Assembly: GCA_016906335.1 (NCBI GenBank)
Contig: JADEYG010000009.1
Coordinates: forward strand, 1,293,001 to 1,357,000
Direction of reading: 5' to 3'
Length of the DNA: 64,000 nt
Source: Novakomyces olei
Taxonomy: Eukaryota; Ascomycota; Novakomycetes; Novakomycetales; Novakomycetaceae
Positions 12,559 through 24,800 of this stretch are shown in pieces. Below the pieces are notes generated by a model. The model was not told the DNA's origin and did not search any database. It saw nothing but the letters and a program-made list of their open reading frames with translations. The position numbers and the translations under genes are program-made. Positions within the stretch are counted from its first letter, which is position 1. Every line of letters starts with the position of its first letter.

Positions 12559-13683
12559 TAATATGCAGTCTAAGGATATAGAGCAGCATACATAATACTG
12601 AACCTGAAACTAAATCTAAACTCAAGTATAGACTGTGGAAAATAAATTAGAATATGATACGCTCTACTATTTGATTTGAAATATGCTCTCATAAACAATC
12701 AAAAGCATCCGTGTCTAGTGCCAGAACAATGGCGGCAAAAGCTTTGACTCGTGATTGATTGTTTAAAACATGTTTTTATTGGAAGCTGACAGATCGTATA
12801 ATTCATAAACCTATTATTCATATACCCACACTATACATACGCGTTCATACAGAAAGTTTGTCGGACTGCCTTTGAGAATAAATCCATATTGAATATACTC
12901 TCACCCAAGGGCGCGGCCGCTTATTCAAGACCTTCGCCGTACGACCCGTGCTCATCCCCACGCGTGCGCGGGTCCAACGGGGGCTTTTTATGGCGGGCTT
13001 TGAAGGATGAGACGCACTTTGAAAGTGCTCTCTCCTTTGCGTTGTTCAAGGAAAAAATTGTTGTCAGTATCGGCAATATATACTGTCGCTAAGATTACTT
13101 GAGCCTTTGTTAAAGTAGATCAGGTGGTGGAGAAATGAAGTGGAATTATTGTTGCGTGTGCCCAAAATTTTAACGCTAATTGTTTTAATAATTTTAATTT
13201 TTGTAATTTATTCTATTATCAAATAAATATATTAATTATTTAAAATAGAATAAAAGATATATTTCAGCCGTTTTCACACGTATTGCCAATATTATGAATA
13301 TACTGTATCGTTAAACTAGAACTGGAGCGCATTAAAATATCTCTTTAATATACAGCAAATATTAATCTACTACTGTTTGACGTTTTATTAATCAGTTTCG
13401 CTCGGCTCATACTAATATACGCTAATTTGTATGATTGTGGTAATACGCACAAACCAAAACGAGGGAAAAGAAAAGGAAAAGAAAATACAATACAATACAA
13501 TATAAAAAACTAGTTTGAAATAAGTGAATTTGAAACAGATTGAGATAGATTTAATTTGAAATAAATAAAATAAAAAGGCGAGATAAGAAAATTAACAATT
13601 TTCGACAGGGCTATCCACAAAAGGCTATCAACTATTGGACAGCAACGCGACGTCAATTGCCCAATCGTCACCTTCATCTTACT
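12559..13683. other. Spacer RPT4/ADE17 with one possible minus-strand exon
   Basis: Very AT-rich except for a GC-rich island at about 12910-13090, listed separately. 13470-13600 is purine-rich (ACAAT and AAATAA repeats). No RNA gene recognised. Confidence 0.55.
12921..13088 (-). other. Possible C-terminal exon of an unknown protein
   Basis: The minus strand has an acceptor-like CTTAG at 13091-13089, then 55 open codons ending in TAA. The product begins RQYILPILTTIFSLNNAKER and ends in a hydrophilic tail (KKPPLDPRTRGDEHGSYGEG, then LE). The strong GC contrast with the flanks suggests selection for coding. A possible first exon starts at 13410 (MSRAKLINKT) with a GTATAT donor at 13353, but that link is weak. 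I do not recognise the family. Confidence 0.35.
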
Positions 13684-15706
13684 ATGCCGACTGCACTGCT
13701 ATCAGTGTACGACAAGACAGGTCTTCTTGACTTGGTCAAAGCGCTTAATGATGCGAAATTCGCTCTCGTTGCGTCTGGCGGCACTGCGAAAATGATTCGC
13801 ACTGCTGGGTTCCCCGTACGCGATGTCAGCGAAGTGACAGGCTCTCCGGAAATCCTGGGAGGCCGTGTGAAGACATTGCATCCCACCATTCACGGAGGCA
13901 TTCTGGCACAAGAACTCGAGCGGGATACTCAAGATCTGGCGGCACTCGGAATCGGCAAGATTGATGTTGTAGTGTGCAATTTGTACCCGTTCAAGGAGAC
14001 TTTGCTCAAGCCCAGTGTCACTATTGACGGAGCAATTGAAGAGATCGATATCGGTGGAGTCACCCTACTTCGGGCGGCAGCCAAAAACCATAAACGCGTG
14101 CTCGTACTTTCTGAGCCAGATCAGTACTTTGAGTTTAGCGAGTCACTTAAACGCGGGGAAAATGCTCTGACTGCAGAGTACCGCAATAAATGTGCTCTAG
14201 CAGCCTTTTCCCAGACTGCAGATTACGATGAGGCTATCAGTGACTACTTCCGCAAACAATACGCTGGCAATGGAGACCAGCAGATCGCTCTGCGGTACGG
14301 TATTAACCCTCATCAGGCTCCTGCTCAAGCGTTTGTTCGCCATGGAAAGTTGCCTTTTACTGTTCGCAATGGAGCGCCTGGCTATGTCAACCTTTTGGAC
14401 GCTTTGAACGCTTATCCTTTGGTCAAGGAAATCTCTGCTGCTACTGGATTACCGGCTGCCACTTCGTTCAAACACGTCTCTCCTGCCGGAGCTGCGGTGG
14501 GGGACGAGGAGCCTTTAAGCGCTACCGACAAACGTATTTACGGTGTGGAAGCAGAAAAGGCTGACGTCGTTGGACTGGCCAAGGCCTACGCCTTGGCCCG
14601 AGGAGCCGACCGTATGTCTTCTTTTGGGGATTTTATTGCTCTTTCCGAGCAAGTCGACGAGACAACTGCCCGTATCATTGGCCGTGAAGTCAGCGATGGT
14701 GTAATTGCACCGGGGTTTTCTGAGGCGGCATTCAATATCCTGCGAGCAAAGAAGGGTGGAAAGTATCTGATTCTAGAGGTGAGTTGGGATTAATTAATTA
14801 AGAATTTTTTTTTATTAAGAATTCTGTTTTTTTTTATTTTCTTGTTTATTTATTATTTATCGCTAATTATCAGGTCGACCCTTCATATAAGCCTCCGGTC
14901 ATTGAAACACGACAAGTTTTTGGCGTTACGTTACAACAAAAGCGCAATGATGCCCGTATCGACCGCTCGTCGTTTACCCGTATTGTCAGCAAAAACATAG
15001 ATTTGCCAGAGAAGGCTATTACTGATCTTATTTTGGCGACTACTACTCTCAAATATACTCAGAGCAATTCTGTTTGCTACGTCAAAGACGGAATGGTTAT
15101 CGGAACCGGGGCTGGACAGCAATCTCGTATCCATTGTGCACGACTAGCCGGCGACAAAGCTGATAATTGGTATGGAACTACATTTGAAATAATAAATGCA
15201 TTACATAAATTAAAAATAAATATATTAAAAAGATTAAAAAGAGCAAAAATATTAAAAAATTAAAAAAGAAAAAAAATAATTCAAACATTTATCAAGTTTA
15301 TAAAGCAATTGCTAATTACAGGTGGTTGCGGCATCATCCCAAAGTGCTAGACTTTCATTTCCGCAAGGACGTAAAGCGCCCAGACAAAGCTAATGCCATC
15401 GACCTCTATGTAACGAACCAGATCGGTTCTCAGCGCGAGGCTTGGGAAAAGAACTTTGAGGAAGGTCACGTACCTATCGAGCTGACTGCTTCTGAGCGAG
15501 AAGAATGGATGAGCAAACTCAGTGGAGTCACTTGTGCAAGTGATGCGTTTTTCCCTTTCCCAGACAACGTTTACCGACTCGCAGAGTCAGGTGTGACTTA
15601 TGTATCGGCTCCAGGTGGAAGCGTGGCTGATAAATCTGTACACGAAGCGGCTGACAAGTTCAATATGGTGTACTGCGAAACGACTACCAGATTGTTTCAC
15701 CATTAG
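13684..15706 (+). CDS. ADE17: Bifunctional AICAR transformylase / IMP cyclohydrolase
   Basis: Catalyses the last two steps of de novo purine synthesis, AICAR to FAICAR to IMP, in the cytosol. Exons 13684-14778, 14874-15169 and 15322-15706 give 591 residues, the usual ATIC length. Seen: the N-terminal MGS-like cyclohydrolase domain ([33 protein letters not shown]) and the transformylase domain ([21 protein letters not shown] with the catalytic Lys-His pair, GAGQQSR). The C-terminus includes [10 protein letters not shown], whose tryptophan codon is split by the second intron. ATG 13684 starts the conserved [11 protein letters not shown]. All catalytic motifs are present. Confidence 0.97.
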
Positions 15707-15972
15707 TTTACCGCGAGTTTTTTATAATAGATGCCATAGGGATAAAAAAAAATGTATGGATTTAAATCGAATATGACAGTAGGATAATAAAGAGCATGGA
15801 GATGGGAATGAACGTAGAGAACTGGCTGGAATCAAATGTTTTAGATGCGTATATTTTGATAATGTTGGTATTGCCCTCATATTATGTAGACTAGGCAACC
15901 ATACGACGCCATAAGCTTGCAAAAAGTGGGATCAATTAGGCGCGCTGATTTTCTTTCAGTACTGACTGTGCA

Positions 15973-16703
15973 TCAGACTTGTTCCTCGTAGGACGCCTCC
16001 ACCGGAATGTCCCACAGGCAGCAGTGGAGACCGATTATAACTGCACTAGCGCCAACAATCCAGACAATTACAGCAAACGGACTGGCGAGAAAAAGCATTG
16101 GCACAGAAACGCAAATGATTCCTTTCCAAATAAAGACGGTCAGTAAACCAAGCATCATTGAGGGCTTTCCCCTTACCCGTGTAGATTTGGTTTGTAGTAA
16201 CAACAAGCGAGCCAATATGCAAATCGTTCCCACCAAGACGCGAAACAATGAAAAACCCTAACCCTGCAAACAGCTGATTGTGTTAGACGCTGCTCCGACC
16301 GTATTCTTGCGACTTACTCCTACTAGCAAAAGGTAAAAGTTTGTTAAAACTGCATAAGTGCTAATTATTGCAGCAATAACGCTGTAATTCGTACGAAATC
16401 GCCGCAAATTGAACACGGCTCGTGCTTGGAGCTCTCCCATATTTGTTGTCGGGTGTACACGGCGCACATCGAGGAATTCTGTACATTGTTAGAGCTATTG
16501 TAAAGAATGACGAGAGAGAAAAGGAAAGGCGAATACCTGTTAGCGGTCTTGCATTGGCGAGCCGTTCATTCTGCAGAGTAGAAACGACAATTGGTAAGAC
16601 AATTTCCACAAATCAATTCAAAACATACGCGTACACGTGCCAAGTCAGAAAACTGTGAGCGCGACGCGTCGGCAAAGCTTTTGAGCTGCACAGGAAGTTG
16701 CAT
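15973..16703 (-). CDS. PRA1/Yip3-family membrane protein
   Basis: Family knowledge: PRA1 (prenylated Rab acceptor) proteins sit in Golgi/ER membranes and interact with Rab GTPases. Exons 16703-16629, 16570-16537, 16478-16318 and 16257-15973 give 184 residues. Seen: the PRA1 entry motif (RPLTEFLDVRR), NLRRFRTNYSVI, then paired hydrophobic segments (residues about 65-105 and 125-170) separated by a basic loop (TKSTRVRGKPS). All four exons join in phase. The third intron ends in a telomere-like stretch, GGGTTAG|GGTTTTT, where the first AG would give an immediate stop and the second AG restores the frame. Which PRA1 paralogue this is cannot be told. Confidence 0.8.
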
Positions 16704-17207
16704 CGTCGTGCGAGTATTGTGTGCACAGCTAATAAATATTCAATGAATGAATATCGTCAATCTCACACTTCTATCTCTGGTTTACTATAAGAATTACATT
16801 GCACAGTTTATATACGAGCAGATTTTTGTACAGTCATAATTGTACAATATTATTTATTATTCGAGTTATTTTACTCGATAAACGTGCATCTTATTTATTT
16901 ATTATTAGCTTTTTTATACAAACGCAACCATCACTTAAGGGCTACCCTAGAAAAGTCCTTTAGCGAAGCACCTTGTTTGAGCTGCACCGAGATACGATAG
17001 AGTCAGGCTGATATAAACTCTTTCTTCAAACCAAATTCTCAATCTATAGTACGCTCTAGAATATGCACCGACTGCGCATACGTGATGCTTGTGCCTGTCA
17101 GTCCCGCACATTGGTTTTACATATCAACAAGGTTCACAAAAATCGCGCATTTCACCCGTTTGTACAAACCAAATTCCCGCTTGCTGCGCTATTTTAAGTT
17201 TGTCATT
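16704..17207. other. Spacer PRA1 gene/AP-2 sigma
   Basis: Upstream region of the PRA1 gene and 3' flank of APS2, both on the minus strand. AT-rich, with no gene, repeat or RNA recognised. Confidence 0.5.
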
Positions 17208-17765
17208 TCAGCCTAACTGTTCCAAGTAATCAAGCCGGTCAAGAACGGCCTTCTTGCTGCTTTCGCTCATTTCTCCGGCGAGAAAGACTTCGTCCAGGAT
17301 GGTGTAGACTTTGTAGAAATTGAAGACGATATCGAGTTCGCAAACGTTGCCGAAAAAAGTGTCCAGAATTTCTACAAAAAAATGAATGGCTTCGAGGTAG
17401 GCAAGATCGTTATCGTCCAAGTCCACACAAATGCAAAAAAAGAGCCCCGCGTACCGGCGATACACGATTTTGGCGTCACGAAACTGCAGATAATCGCGTT
17501 AAAGATGAATGCTAATACTTTTGGTTTACCTCTACAAAATTGGACTGATGCTTCTGGTCCCGCGGGGAAATGAGTCTGTGGATCTCTCCCTTGACCCGAA
17601 CTTTTTCGGCATCCTACTGCGTCAGTAAGCGTTACCTACTTGTGCACCTGGCTCACATCAAAGGGCAGATACCATTTTGAAAGCCGCGTTTTGCCCTGGC
17701 GATTCTGGTTATTAGCTTGCTAGTAAGAAATCCAAACGAACCTGTATAAGTATAAAGTGGATCAT
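17208..17765 (-). CDS. APS2: AP-2 clathrin adaptor complex, sigma subunit
   Basis: Small chain of the plasma-membrane clathrin adaptor AP-2. Four exons (17765-17742, 17704-17657, 17613-17530, 17483-17208) give 143 residues against 142 in human AP2S1. Seen: [53 protein letters not shown], and [18 protein letters not shown] with FLAGEM. The YRRYAGLYF and CVD segments are AP-2-type; AP-1 sigma has YKRYASLYF. In the second intron, the donor GTGAGC (rather than a later GT) gives exactly the family spacing FDDAEK. The introns are only 37, 43 and 46 nt. Confidence 0.96.
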
Positions 17766-18220
17766 GGCATCGTGGTACTTTGCGTACTGTCTGTATTCGC
17801 CGCACAATACATAAAAGGTTAAAGGTGCAGTTTAATTTATTTATTTATCTATGTTGAGAAATTGACTCTATATAACTTGTTTTTAATTCTTTACATGGAT
17901 AATTCTGGCTTAACATTGAATTCTCCAAATTCTATCTCTGTCTCTACTAGATCTATTATTGAATAAATTATATGTCTTCCTATTCGCGCCTCTGAGCCTT
18001 TTGGGGGCCTTTATCATTCTTTTCTACAATCAGATAGTTAATATCCACCATTCGAACTTCAAAATAAGTTCAATAATTCAACATTTAATTTATTTATTTA
18101 TTTATTTATTTGTTAATTTGTTTAATTTATTTATCAATTTATTTATTTATTGTCGTATTTATTTATATATTCTTCTAGTTTATTTATAACTACGAGTTGG
18201 ATAGTAAGGAAGACTCCGCC
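17766..18220. other. Divergent promoter APS2/TSC13 with TTTA repeats
   Basis: AT-rich bidirectional promoter. Interrupted TTTA tetranucleotides run from about 18080 to 18185, immediately before the TSC13 start. Confidence 0.6.
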
Positions 18221-19313
18221 ATGGTTGTGATACGCGTGGCCGCAAAGGGCAAAACGATCAAAGGCCTCCCCGATCGGGTCGAGGCCGACTTGGAGCAGCC
18301 AATTGGCACACTCAGATTGAAGCTGTCCAAGTTGACCGGCAAAAGCCCAGCCCGTCTTCGCCTCAGTACAGCTGATGGAAGTGTTCTCGCAGACAAAGCA
18401 AACCTTTCTGTGATCGGCTTCTCACCTGAATCGACGCTATGGGTAAAAGACTTGGGGCCGCAAATTGGCTGGCGAACAGTTTTCATTATCGAATATGCTG
18501 GGCCTCTCTTTGTGCATCCTTTATTTTATGCTTTTAAGCCGCTGCAGCAATTGGTTTACGGTAAAACAGTACAGCATTCTACTGTTCAAACGTAAGTTTA
18601 ATCCTTTTTTTGAGGCCTTTAAACTTATCGTCTAGGGTTGCTCTCGTTCTAATACTGCTACACTTTGCTAAACGCGAATATGAAAGCGTTTATGTGCATC
18701 AATTTTCTTCAGACACAATGCCTTTTTTCAATGTGTTTAAGAATTCATTTCATTATCATGTCATTTCTGGTGTAAACCTGGCTTTTTGGGTGTTTGGGCC
18801 TTGGGCAGGCGCGGGAACAGCAAGAGGCTCACTGTCTCTGCCGGCAATAGTTTCTCTTGTGCTTTTATGGGGTTTTGCAGAACTCAGCAATTTCCAAACC
18901 CATCTAACCGTTGCACGTCTTCGACCGAAGGGTAGTCGTGAGCGCCGAATTCCTCGTGGATACGGATTTGATTTGGTTTCTTTCCCAAATTACTTTTTCG
19001 AATCCCTTGCATGGCTTGCGTTTGCCCTGCTTACGCGTTCGTTTGCCGGTACGTGCTTGCCCGTTAATTCACATATTCACTTTTTCATATACGTTTTTGT
19101 TTAAAATTTCCAGTATCTCATTCATTTTTATTTATTGCCGGATTTCTTTCTGTCGCTAAATCGTGTACTAACCAGAAAATCGTAGCCTGGTTTTTCTTGG
19201 CCATTAGCACAGGACAAATGTGGGTGTGGGCTGTGAAAAAGCATAAACGATACCGCCGTGAATTCAAAGATTATCCCCGATCCCGAAAGGTGATGTTTCC
19301 TTTTATTGCATAG
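18221..19313 (+). CDS. TSC13: Very-long-chain trans-2,3-enoyl-CoA reductase
   Basis: Performs the last reduction of the fatty-acid elongation cycle in the ER membrane, feeding sphingolipid synthesis. Exons 18221-18591, 18636-19048 and 19114-19313 give 327 residues. Seen: an N-terminal ubiquitin-like region (residues 1-80), then membrane helices of the steroid 5-alpha-reductase fold (FIIEYAGPLFVHPLFY, HFAKREYESVYVHQFS, FKNSFHYHVISG). The C-terminus has FPNYFFESLAW, WVWAVKKHKRYRREFKDYP and ends FPFIA. ATG 18221 is the first ATG in frame. TECR relatives of mammals have the same plan. Confidence 0.94.
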
Positions 19314-19900
19314 AAAGTCTGCAATTGGGCAGTATCGTTCTGCGATTCTGGATTCTAAGCACTATCGGGGTCGATCAACAAATCTGTGCAGTCACTAGCT
19401 TCAGAGAAAAGGTCTTAAAGTCATAAAATATATACGTATTGTATCTATCGACAAGAATGAACCTAATAAAATAAAACAAAATAAATGTATAGATCGGTGA
19501 AAAAGGCATGTATGTTTTAAAAAGCCAAATTGTGAAATACACTGTGCTCTTGCTTCATATCAATAACTAAATATTATATACGCCGTGTTTGACAGCAAAA
19601 GTGGATAGCGTCGCGGAGTATGGTATCGCTCATTACCTGTACGATAGACATGGCGGCCATTTCAAGGATGTAATAGTAAAGCATTCAGCACATAAAGTAT
19701 TTATTTTTTGGAAACACGACTGAGAAGCAGTTATCATCGTAATTATTATGTTGCTACAATTATTTTTACAATTATATATACAATTATTTATACAATTGTT
19801 AATTATTATTTAATTGGAGTTCGTATTTAAAATATTAATTTGTGTGGACAGCAATATATACGTTTATATAATAAAATTTAGATTAGTTTATATCGTATAA
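19314..19900. other. Spacer TSC13/eIF3m
   Basis: TSC13 3' flank and eIF3m promoter. Very AT-rich from 19690 onward (ATTATTTATACAATT variants). No gene seen. Confidence 0.5.
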
Positions 19901-21440
19901 ATGTCCACTGATAAAAAGCCAGTAATAAAACAAGAGCACAGCAAAAAAATCTTGCAGATGCCGCCACGAATGCTTATTGTGGAAGGCTCTTTCGCCGAAC
20001 AGGCGGAAGAGCTTTTACGCTTTTACGAAACCTTAGACGGCGACACAGCTTTTGTGACAGACGTTTTGGAATTGGCAGCACAAGATCAATCGGACGAAGC
20101 ACTGCGCCGAATTGTTAGCCATGCAGCTACCTTGCAGAAAGCTTCTGACAAGGGTATCTAATCCCTTTTCTTATATTTGACTCGCTGACTAACTGCAAGA
20201 CTTTGAGCCGGCCTGGAACTTTCTCATTGGACTCGTTATTGAAAGCGACTTGTCCCTGGAGCTCGTACCTTTGCTGCTTACAGTACTGCAAAACAACCTG
20301 CCAGAGTCGCCTAATGGCGTTGGCTCAACGCTCGTTGTGCTTTCTGCTCTTTTCAATTTGATCGATGTGGCTTCGCCGTTACGGTTCGCTGTTCTCAAAA
20401 CGATCGTCGATGTTGCATTAACTCATAACCGTTTTGATCTGCTGGCACCTCACCTTGAACACGTGCCGGAATGGATGTCTGATGCTAACGTGCCCGTTGC
20501 TGACACTACTCCGCTTTACCTTAAAATTTCACACGCTTATGAACGGCGAAACCAGGAGTATGCCTTATTTTATTTGTTTATTTTTTGCATTTTTTTTTTT
20601 TAATTTTGTTTAATTTAATTTTGTTTTATTTTATTTTATTTAATTTCAATAAGCGTTCTGTACTCTTCGATTCTCTCATCCCGACCCATTCAAACGGTTC
20701 AACGTTTTTTTAATTTTAATTTGTTTTCGTCTATGTATTTATACGCACAGACACTAACTTGCAGCCTCACATTTTTCTTCCTGAACGAAGCTGTCAATGC
20801 AGCTGCGGCAAACGGCTCTTCTGAATCAGAGCTGACTGATACTGCTGTTAAAGTTGTACTTCTTTTACTGCGCAGCACCGACGTGTACAAGTTTGACCCG
20901 ATTCTTGGAGGAAAGGCCGTCCAACGCCTACGTGAATTGAACCACCCCGCTTACCAATTACTGCAAATATTTCTCCGTGGAGGCGAACCCGAGTTCTCTG
21001 CCTTTGCTCAGAGCAATACTGAATGGCTGCGGGAACAGGAACTGTCGCAAGAGCAATTGGCTCATAAAATCAGATTACTCTCTTTTGCATCTTTTGCTGC
21101 TTCTGTGCAGGAACGCCGGCTTTCATATCAGCAAATTCAAGACGCGTTCTCTATACCAGAGACTGAGGTTGAAGCTCTTATAATTGACGTTATACACGCT
21201 GGTCTGGTTGAGGGCAAAATGTCACAGCTGACAAAGACGTTTCTCATCCACCGCTCTTCTTACCGTGTCTTTGAAAAACAGCACTGGGAAATTTTGTCGA
21301 CTCGGCTGTCAGAGTGGAAGACTTCTCTTGAAGGTGTTCTCTCTGTAGTCGCTGCTAACCAACAGCAGTTAGAATCCCAGAAACAGCCTCAACAGCAACC
21401 CGCCTCGTCCCAGTCGGCCGCGCCTGCTGTGAATCTGTAA
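19901..21440 (+). CDS. eIF3m: Translation initiation factor eIF3 subunit m
   Basis: PCI-domain subunit of eIF3, which loads the 40S ribosome. Exons 19901-20153, 20200-20557 and 20765-21440 give 428 residues. Seen: a helical N-terminal half, then a PCI module (RLLSFASFAASVQERRLSYQ, PETEVEALIIDVIHAGLVEG, KMSQLTKTFLIHRSSYRVF) followed by the final helix QHWEILSTRLSEWK and a glutamine-rich tail. In the second intron, the acceptor ACTAACTTGCAG (not the earlier CACAG) avoids a stop and joins RNQ to DLTFFFLNEA, matching the helix expected there. Csn7 is the closest alternative PCI family but is shorter and ends differently. Saccharomyces lacks this subunit. Confidence 0.9.
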
Positions 21441-21897
21441 TTCAATGGCCCCCATATCATCTACAAGCAGCCTCACACGCCAAGGAATAGATGGAAAATA
21501 GCAGGGAAAGTATGAACGAGAAAAGTTAATTTGGATAGAAAGTTTGGCTAAAATTCGGACAACTGTAAAGGGAGATTAATGGAAAACAGTTTTGTGAGAT
21601 TGTTGTAAAAGTAAATGGATTTTGATACTGTAATTTTCTATTTTTTAATTGTGTTTTGTCGTTATGCTTGATTTCAACGGCATTATTGTCCATGATACAC
21701 AGCAAGTGTCCGGTTCATGATTTTGCGAGCCTCTGTATACAATTTTATTAAGTGCCGAGCATGATTAGTAGCCAATGTCATATTTTGTTTAATAATTATA
21801 ATATAATTATTATATTTTATTAATATTTTACTAATATTTTACTGATATTCGGTTCATATTTGATTCAGATTATTTATAAATGTCATATACCCCTGCC
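21441..21897. other. Convergent spacer eIF3m/exchanger
   Basis: AT-rich 3' flanks, with TAATATTTTACTAATATTT repeats at about 21785-21860. No gene seen. Confidence 0.5.
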
Positions 21898-24800
21898 CTA
21901 ACCAGTGCGCCTGCCAATCGCCAAATTCAAGCAAGTTGCAATAACGTAAAAACAAATAAGAGCCAGTCCCATTTTCCGATCGTACCAGTACCGATTAAGC
22001 GGCACCGCAATAAGCAGCAACAGCAGAACTAAAATCAAACTAATCGCGCTAATAACAAGAGTGCTGGTAATACGAAACGAAATCCCATCAGCCGGAGGCA
22101 ACGCTTCTCTCTTGCGAGGGCTTCCAAACAAAGCACTTACGCCTACGCCGATAAGAATATTCAACATTGGCCCTCCAAAAACGCCTCCAATAGCCATTTG
22201 TGAAAGACCCATTCGAGCAATTGCCGTATCTGCCACCCAATCAGCTACACTATTACCCGCAGCAAACACAGTAAGCCCCAGGACTGCATCGCTGACTCGA
22301 GTAATTGCTCCGACTGCGTGCAAGGCAGCAACAACCTCATTGGCTACGAGAGCAATCCAGCCAATAGAAACAGCGAATCCGAGAAAGCAAAAGATTATAC
22401 GCCGGGATGGGGGAGCAGCTACCGACGATGAATACCACGTACGGAGGAATAAAATAGCGGAAAACATAATGGCAGCAGCGTAGGCCGCGACATATGCCCT
22501 ATCGATTCCGGCCAAGAGGAGCGTAGTGACTATCGGGGACAAGAGGCAGTGAATATAAACAAGACTATTATTACAGGGCCCTTCGACTGTTTCGCCCTGA
22601 ATCGGCACTGAACTCAGACTCGGCGAAGAGCCAAAATTCTGGCCGGAGGCTGCTTCGCAAGGCTGATCTGCTTCATCTTGATGACGACGATAATGATTCT
22701 GATGGCTGTGGTGGTCTGTAGGGTATCCGCTTGTAGGTGAGTCAGTACGAAGCTCACCACCCGTGTCCACTACGGGCAGAGTCAAACGTAAAACAAGCAC
22801 GGCGGGTACGGAAACGATGCTCAGGCCAGCTTGAAGTGCCGATTTTTGGCGGAAATTTACCAGGGTCGGGAACAGCATGTAAATTAGGTTTTTCATCTGA
22901 GCCGTAAACCCTAACCCTAACCCTAGTTCTCCGTAATCGCCAGTGGAATTGCTTGTTGCGTGGTACGGGCCCCCGCCAAACGTACCGTTATCGAGAAAAT
23001 CTGTATTGATTTTAAGCACTGGGTTATTGCTGTTTAACTTGGCTGGCGTAGACGTTGATTGCGGTGAAGAACAGGAGCTCTGCTGCTCCTCTTCTCTTTG
23101 CAATGACCTTGTAGAAAAAAGCAAAGAGTCTCGGCGGCTCGCATTCGTGCTCTGAACAGGCTCTTTTCCAGATTCTGCTGATTCAGAATCCACATTACCA
23201 GTTCCTGGACCTCTATCGCGATTCTGGCCCTTTTTATCTGCATCGCTCTCTGCGAAAGGAGTAAGGGCATCGTCAACCGACATGGGCCTATTGAACGGTG
23301 GTGAAGAATACTGTTCCTGTCCTCGTTGCTGAGCGGGAAAAGCACTCTGTGATCTTTTTCTCCCCTTTACGACTCGTTCCGTCTCAAAGTCGGAACTCGA
23401 CCGCTCAATCCGCGTCGGCCGAGCTAAAGGCGAAGTGCACCTGACTAGTTTTGTACCGCTGATCTCACCATCTGCCCTGTACTCAGTCGGAGTCAAATGC
23501 CCTGAAGGCGACCGGTGTCGATGAGAGTGATGGTGAGAGAGATGATGATGACGAGATTGAAGACGCTGCAAATCTTGTTCGTTCTGCGAAAGATTTTGTA
23601 TGTCGTGCTCAGAGTTTGCGCGTCCTCGTGAAAAGAAAACAATATCTTTGTATTTTGGATTAGAAGGCCGTCGATTGGAAGGAGCGGCAGCGGCAAAAGA
23701 TGTATTAGTATCCTCCTCATTCAATGGACTCGCCGGCAGTAGTGGCGAAACTGTGGAGGACCGTGTTGTGTTGGTGTATAATCGACCCATTAAATCTCGA
23801 AAAGTGACAGAGTCTTCTTTGAAGCTCTTAATAAGGCTCTGAAACTCTAAAGCCCCTAGCAGTGAAGGTCTTATTCGGCCCTGTTCGAACGTCGCTGCAC
23901 TCGGTCTCATTACACTCATATTACGTTCCACATTAGCAAACTCCCATTGCAAAACAGGGTTTTGCTCTTCTGCCAAGGACACGTCAGGGTTTCCTTGATC
24001 ATTATTGTTAAACCAGCGAGATTCGTTAGAACCCGCTTCTTGTTCTTGTTCTTGTTCTTGTCCCTGTTCCTGTTCTTGTCCCTGTTCCTGTTCCTGAATT
24101 TGTCTTTGTTCTTGTTCTTGTTCTTCTCGACCTTCCTGTTCTCCGTGTCCTTCTTGTTGTCCTTGTCCTTGATCTTGGTCGTTATCACGGTATCCGGCTT
24201 CAAGATCGTCTGCGCTACACACAGATTCCGATACTGGAGCAGATGAGGGCAAAGAGGTCTGCATTGGATCTTGCTGTTGCTGCTTGAAAAAAGCATGACG
24301 TACACGTTGGCGCAGACCGTAAAGGCTCATTTTCCGTCTGTACAAGTGAGAGATGAATACAACGTAGCCCACGTAGCACGCATAATAGACAATCATACAA
24401 AAGCCCTGGACAAGACTCAAATTCCCATCAGCGAACCCAAATACAGTCAGGCACACTGCACCTAGAAAGAAGGTACAGTCTCGCAAAAAGAGCCGCCGTG
24501 GGATCTGAAACGGCCGCACTAGAGCCATACTGCCGCCCACGACAGCGATGATGAACAGGGCAGAGCCTAAGAGTTCGCCCAGAGCCATTGGAGCAGCCCC
24601 GGCTCGTACAGCAGCTATAGTTGAAAATACGTCTGGGCTCCCGTTTCCAAAGGCAAGCAGCGTTACCCCTGTAACCGACTGAGACAGATTCAGGTATGCG
24701 GCCATTGTAGAAAGGTTTGGGCAAAAGAAATCGCTTGCGGCTATTCCCACCATACCAAAGAGCCACATCGTCCAGAGGACAATAAGCAGGAATCCAAAAA

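Noticed and set aside
22902-22927. Chromosome end or assembly chimera at the TTAGGG units
   Set aside because: The repeat is only three units, in frame inside a continuous exon with conserved transmembrane code on both sides.
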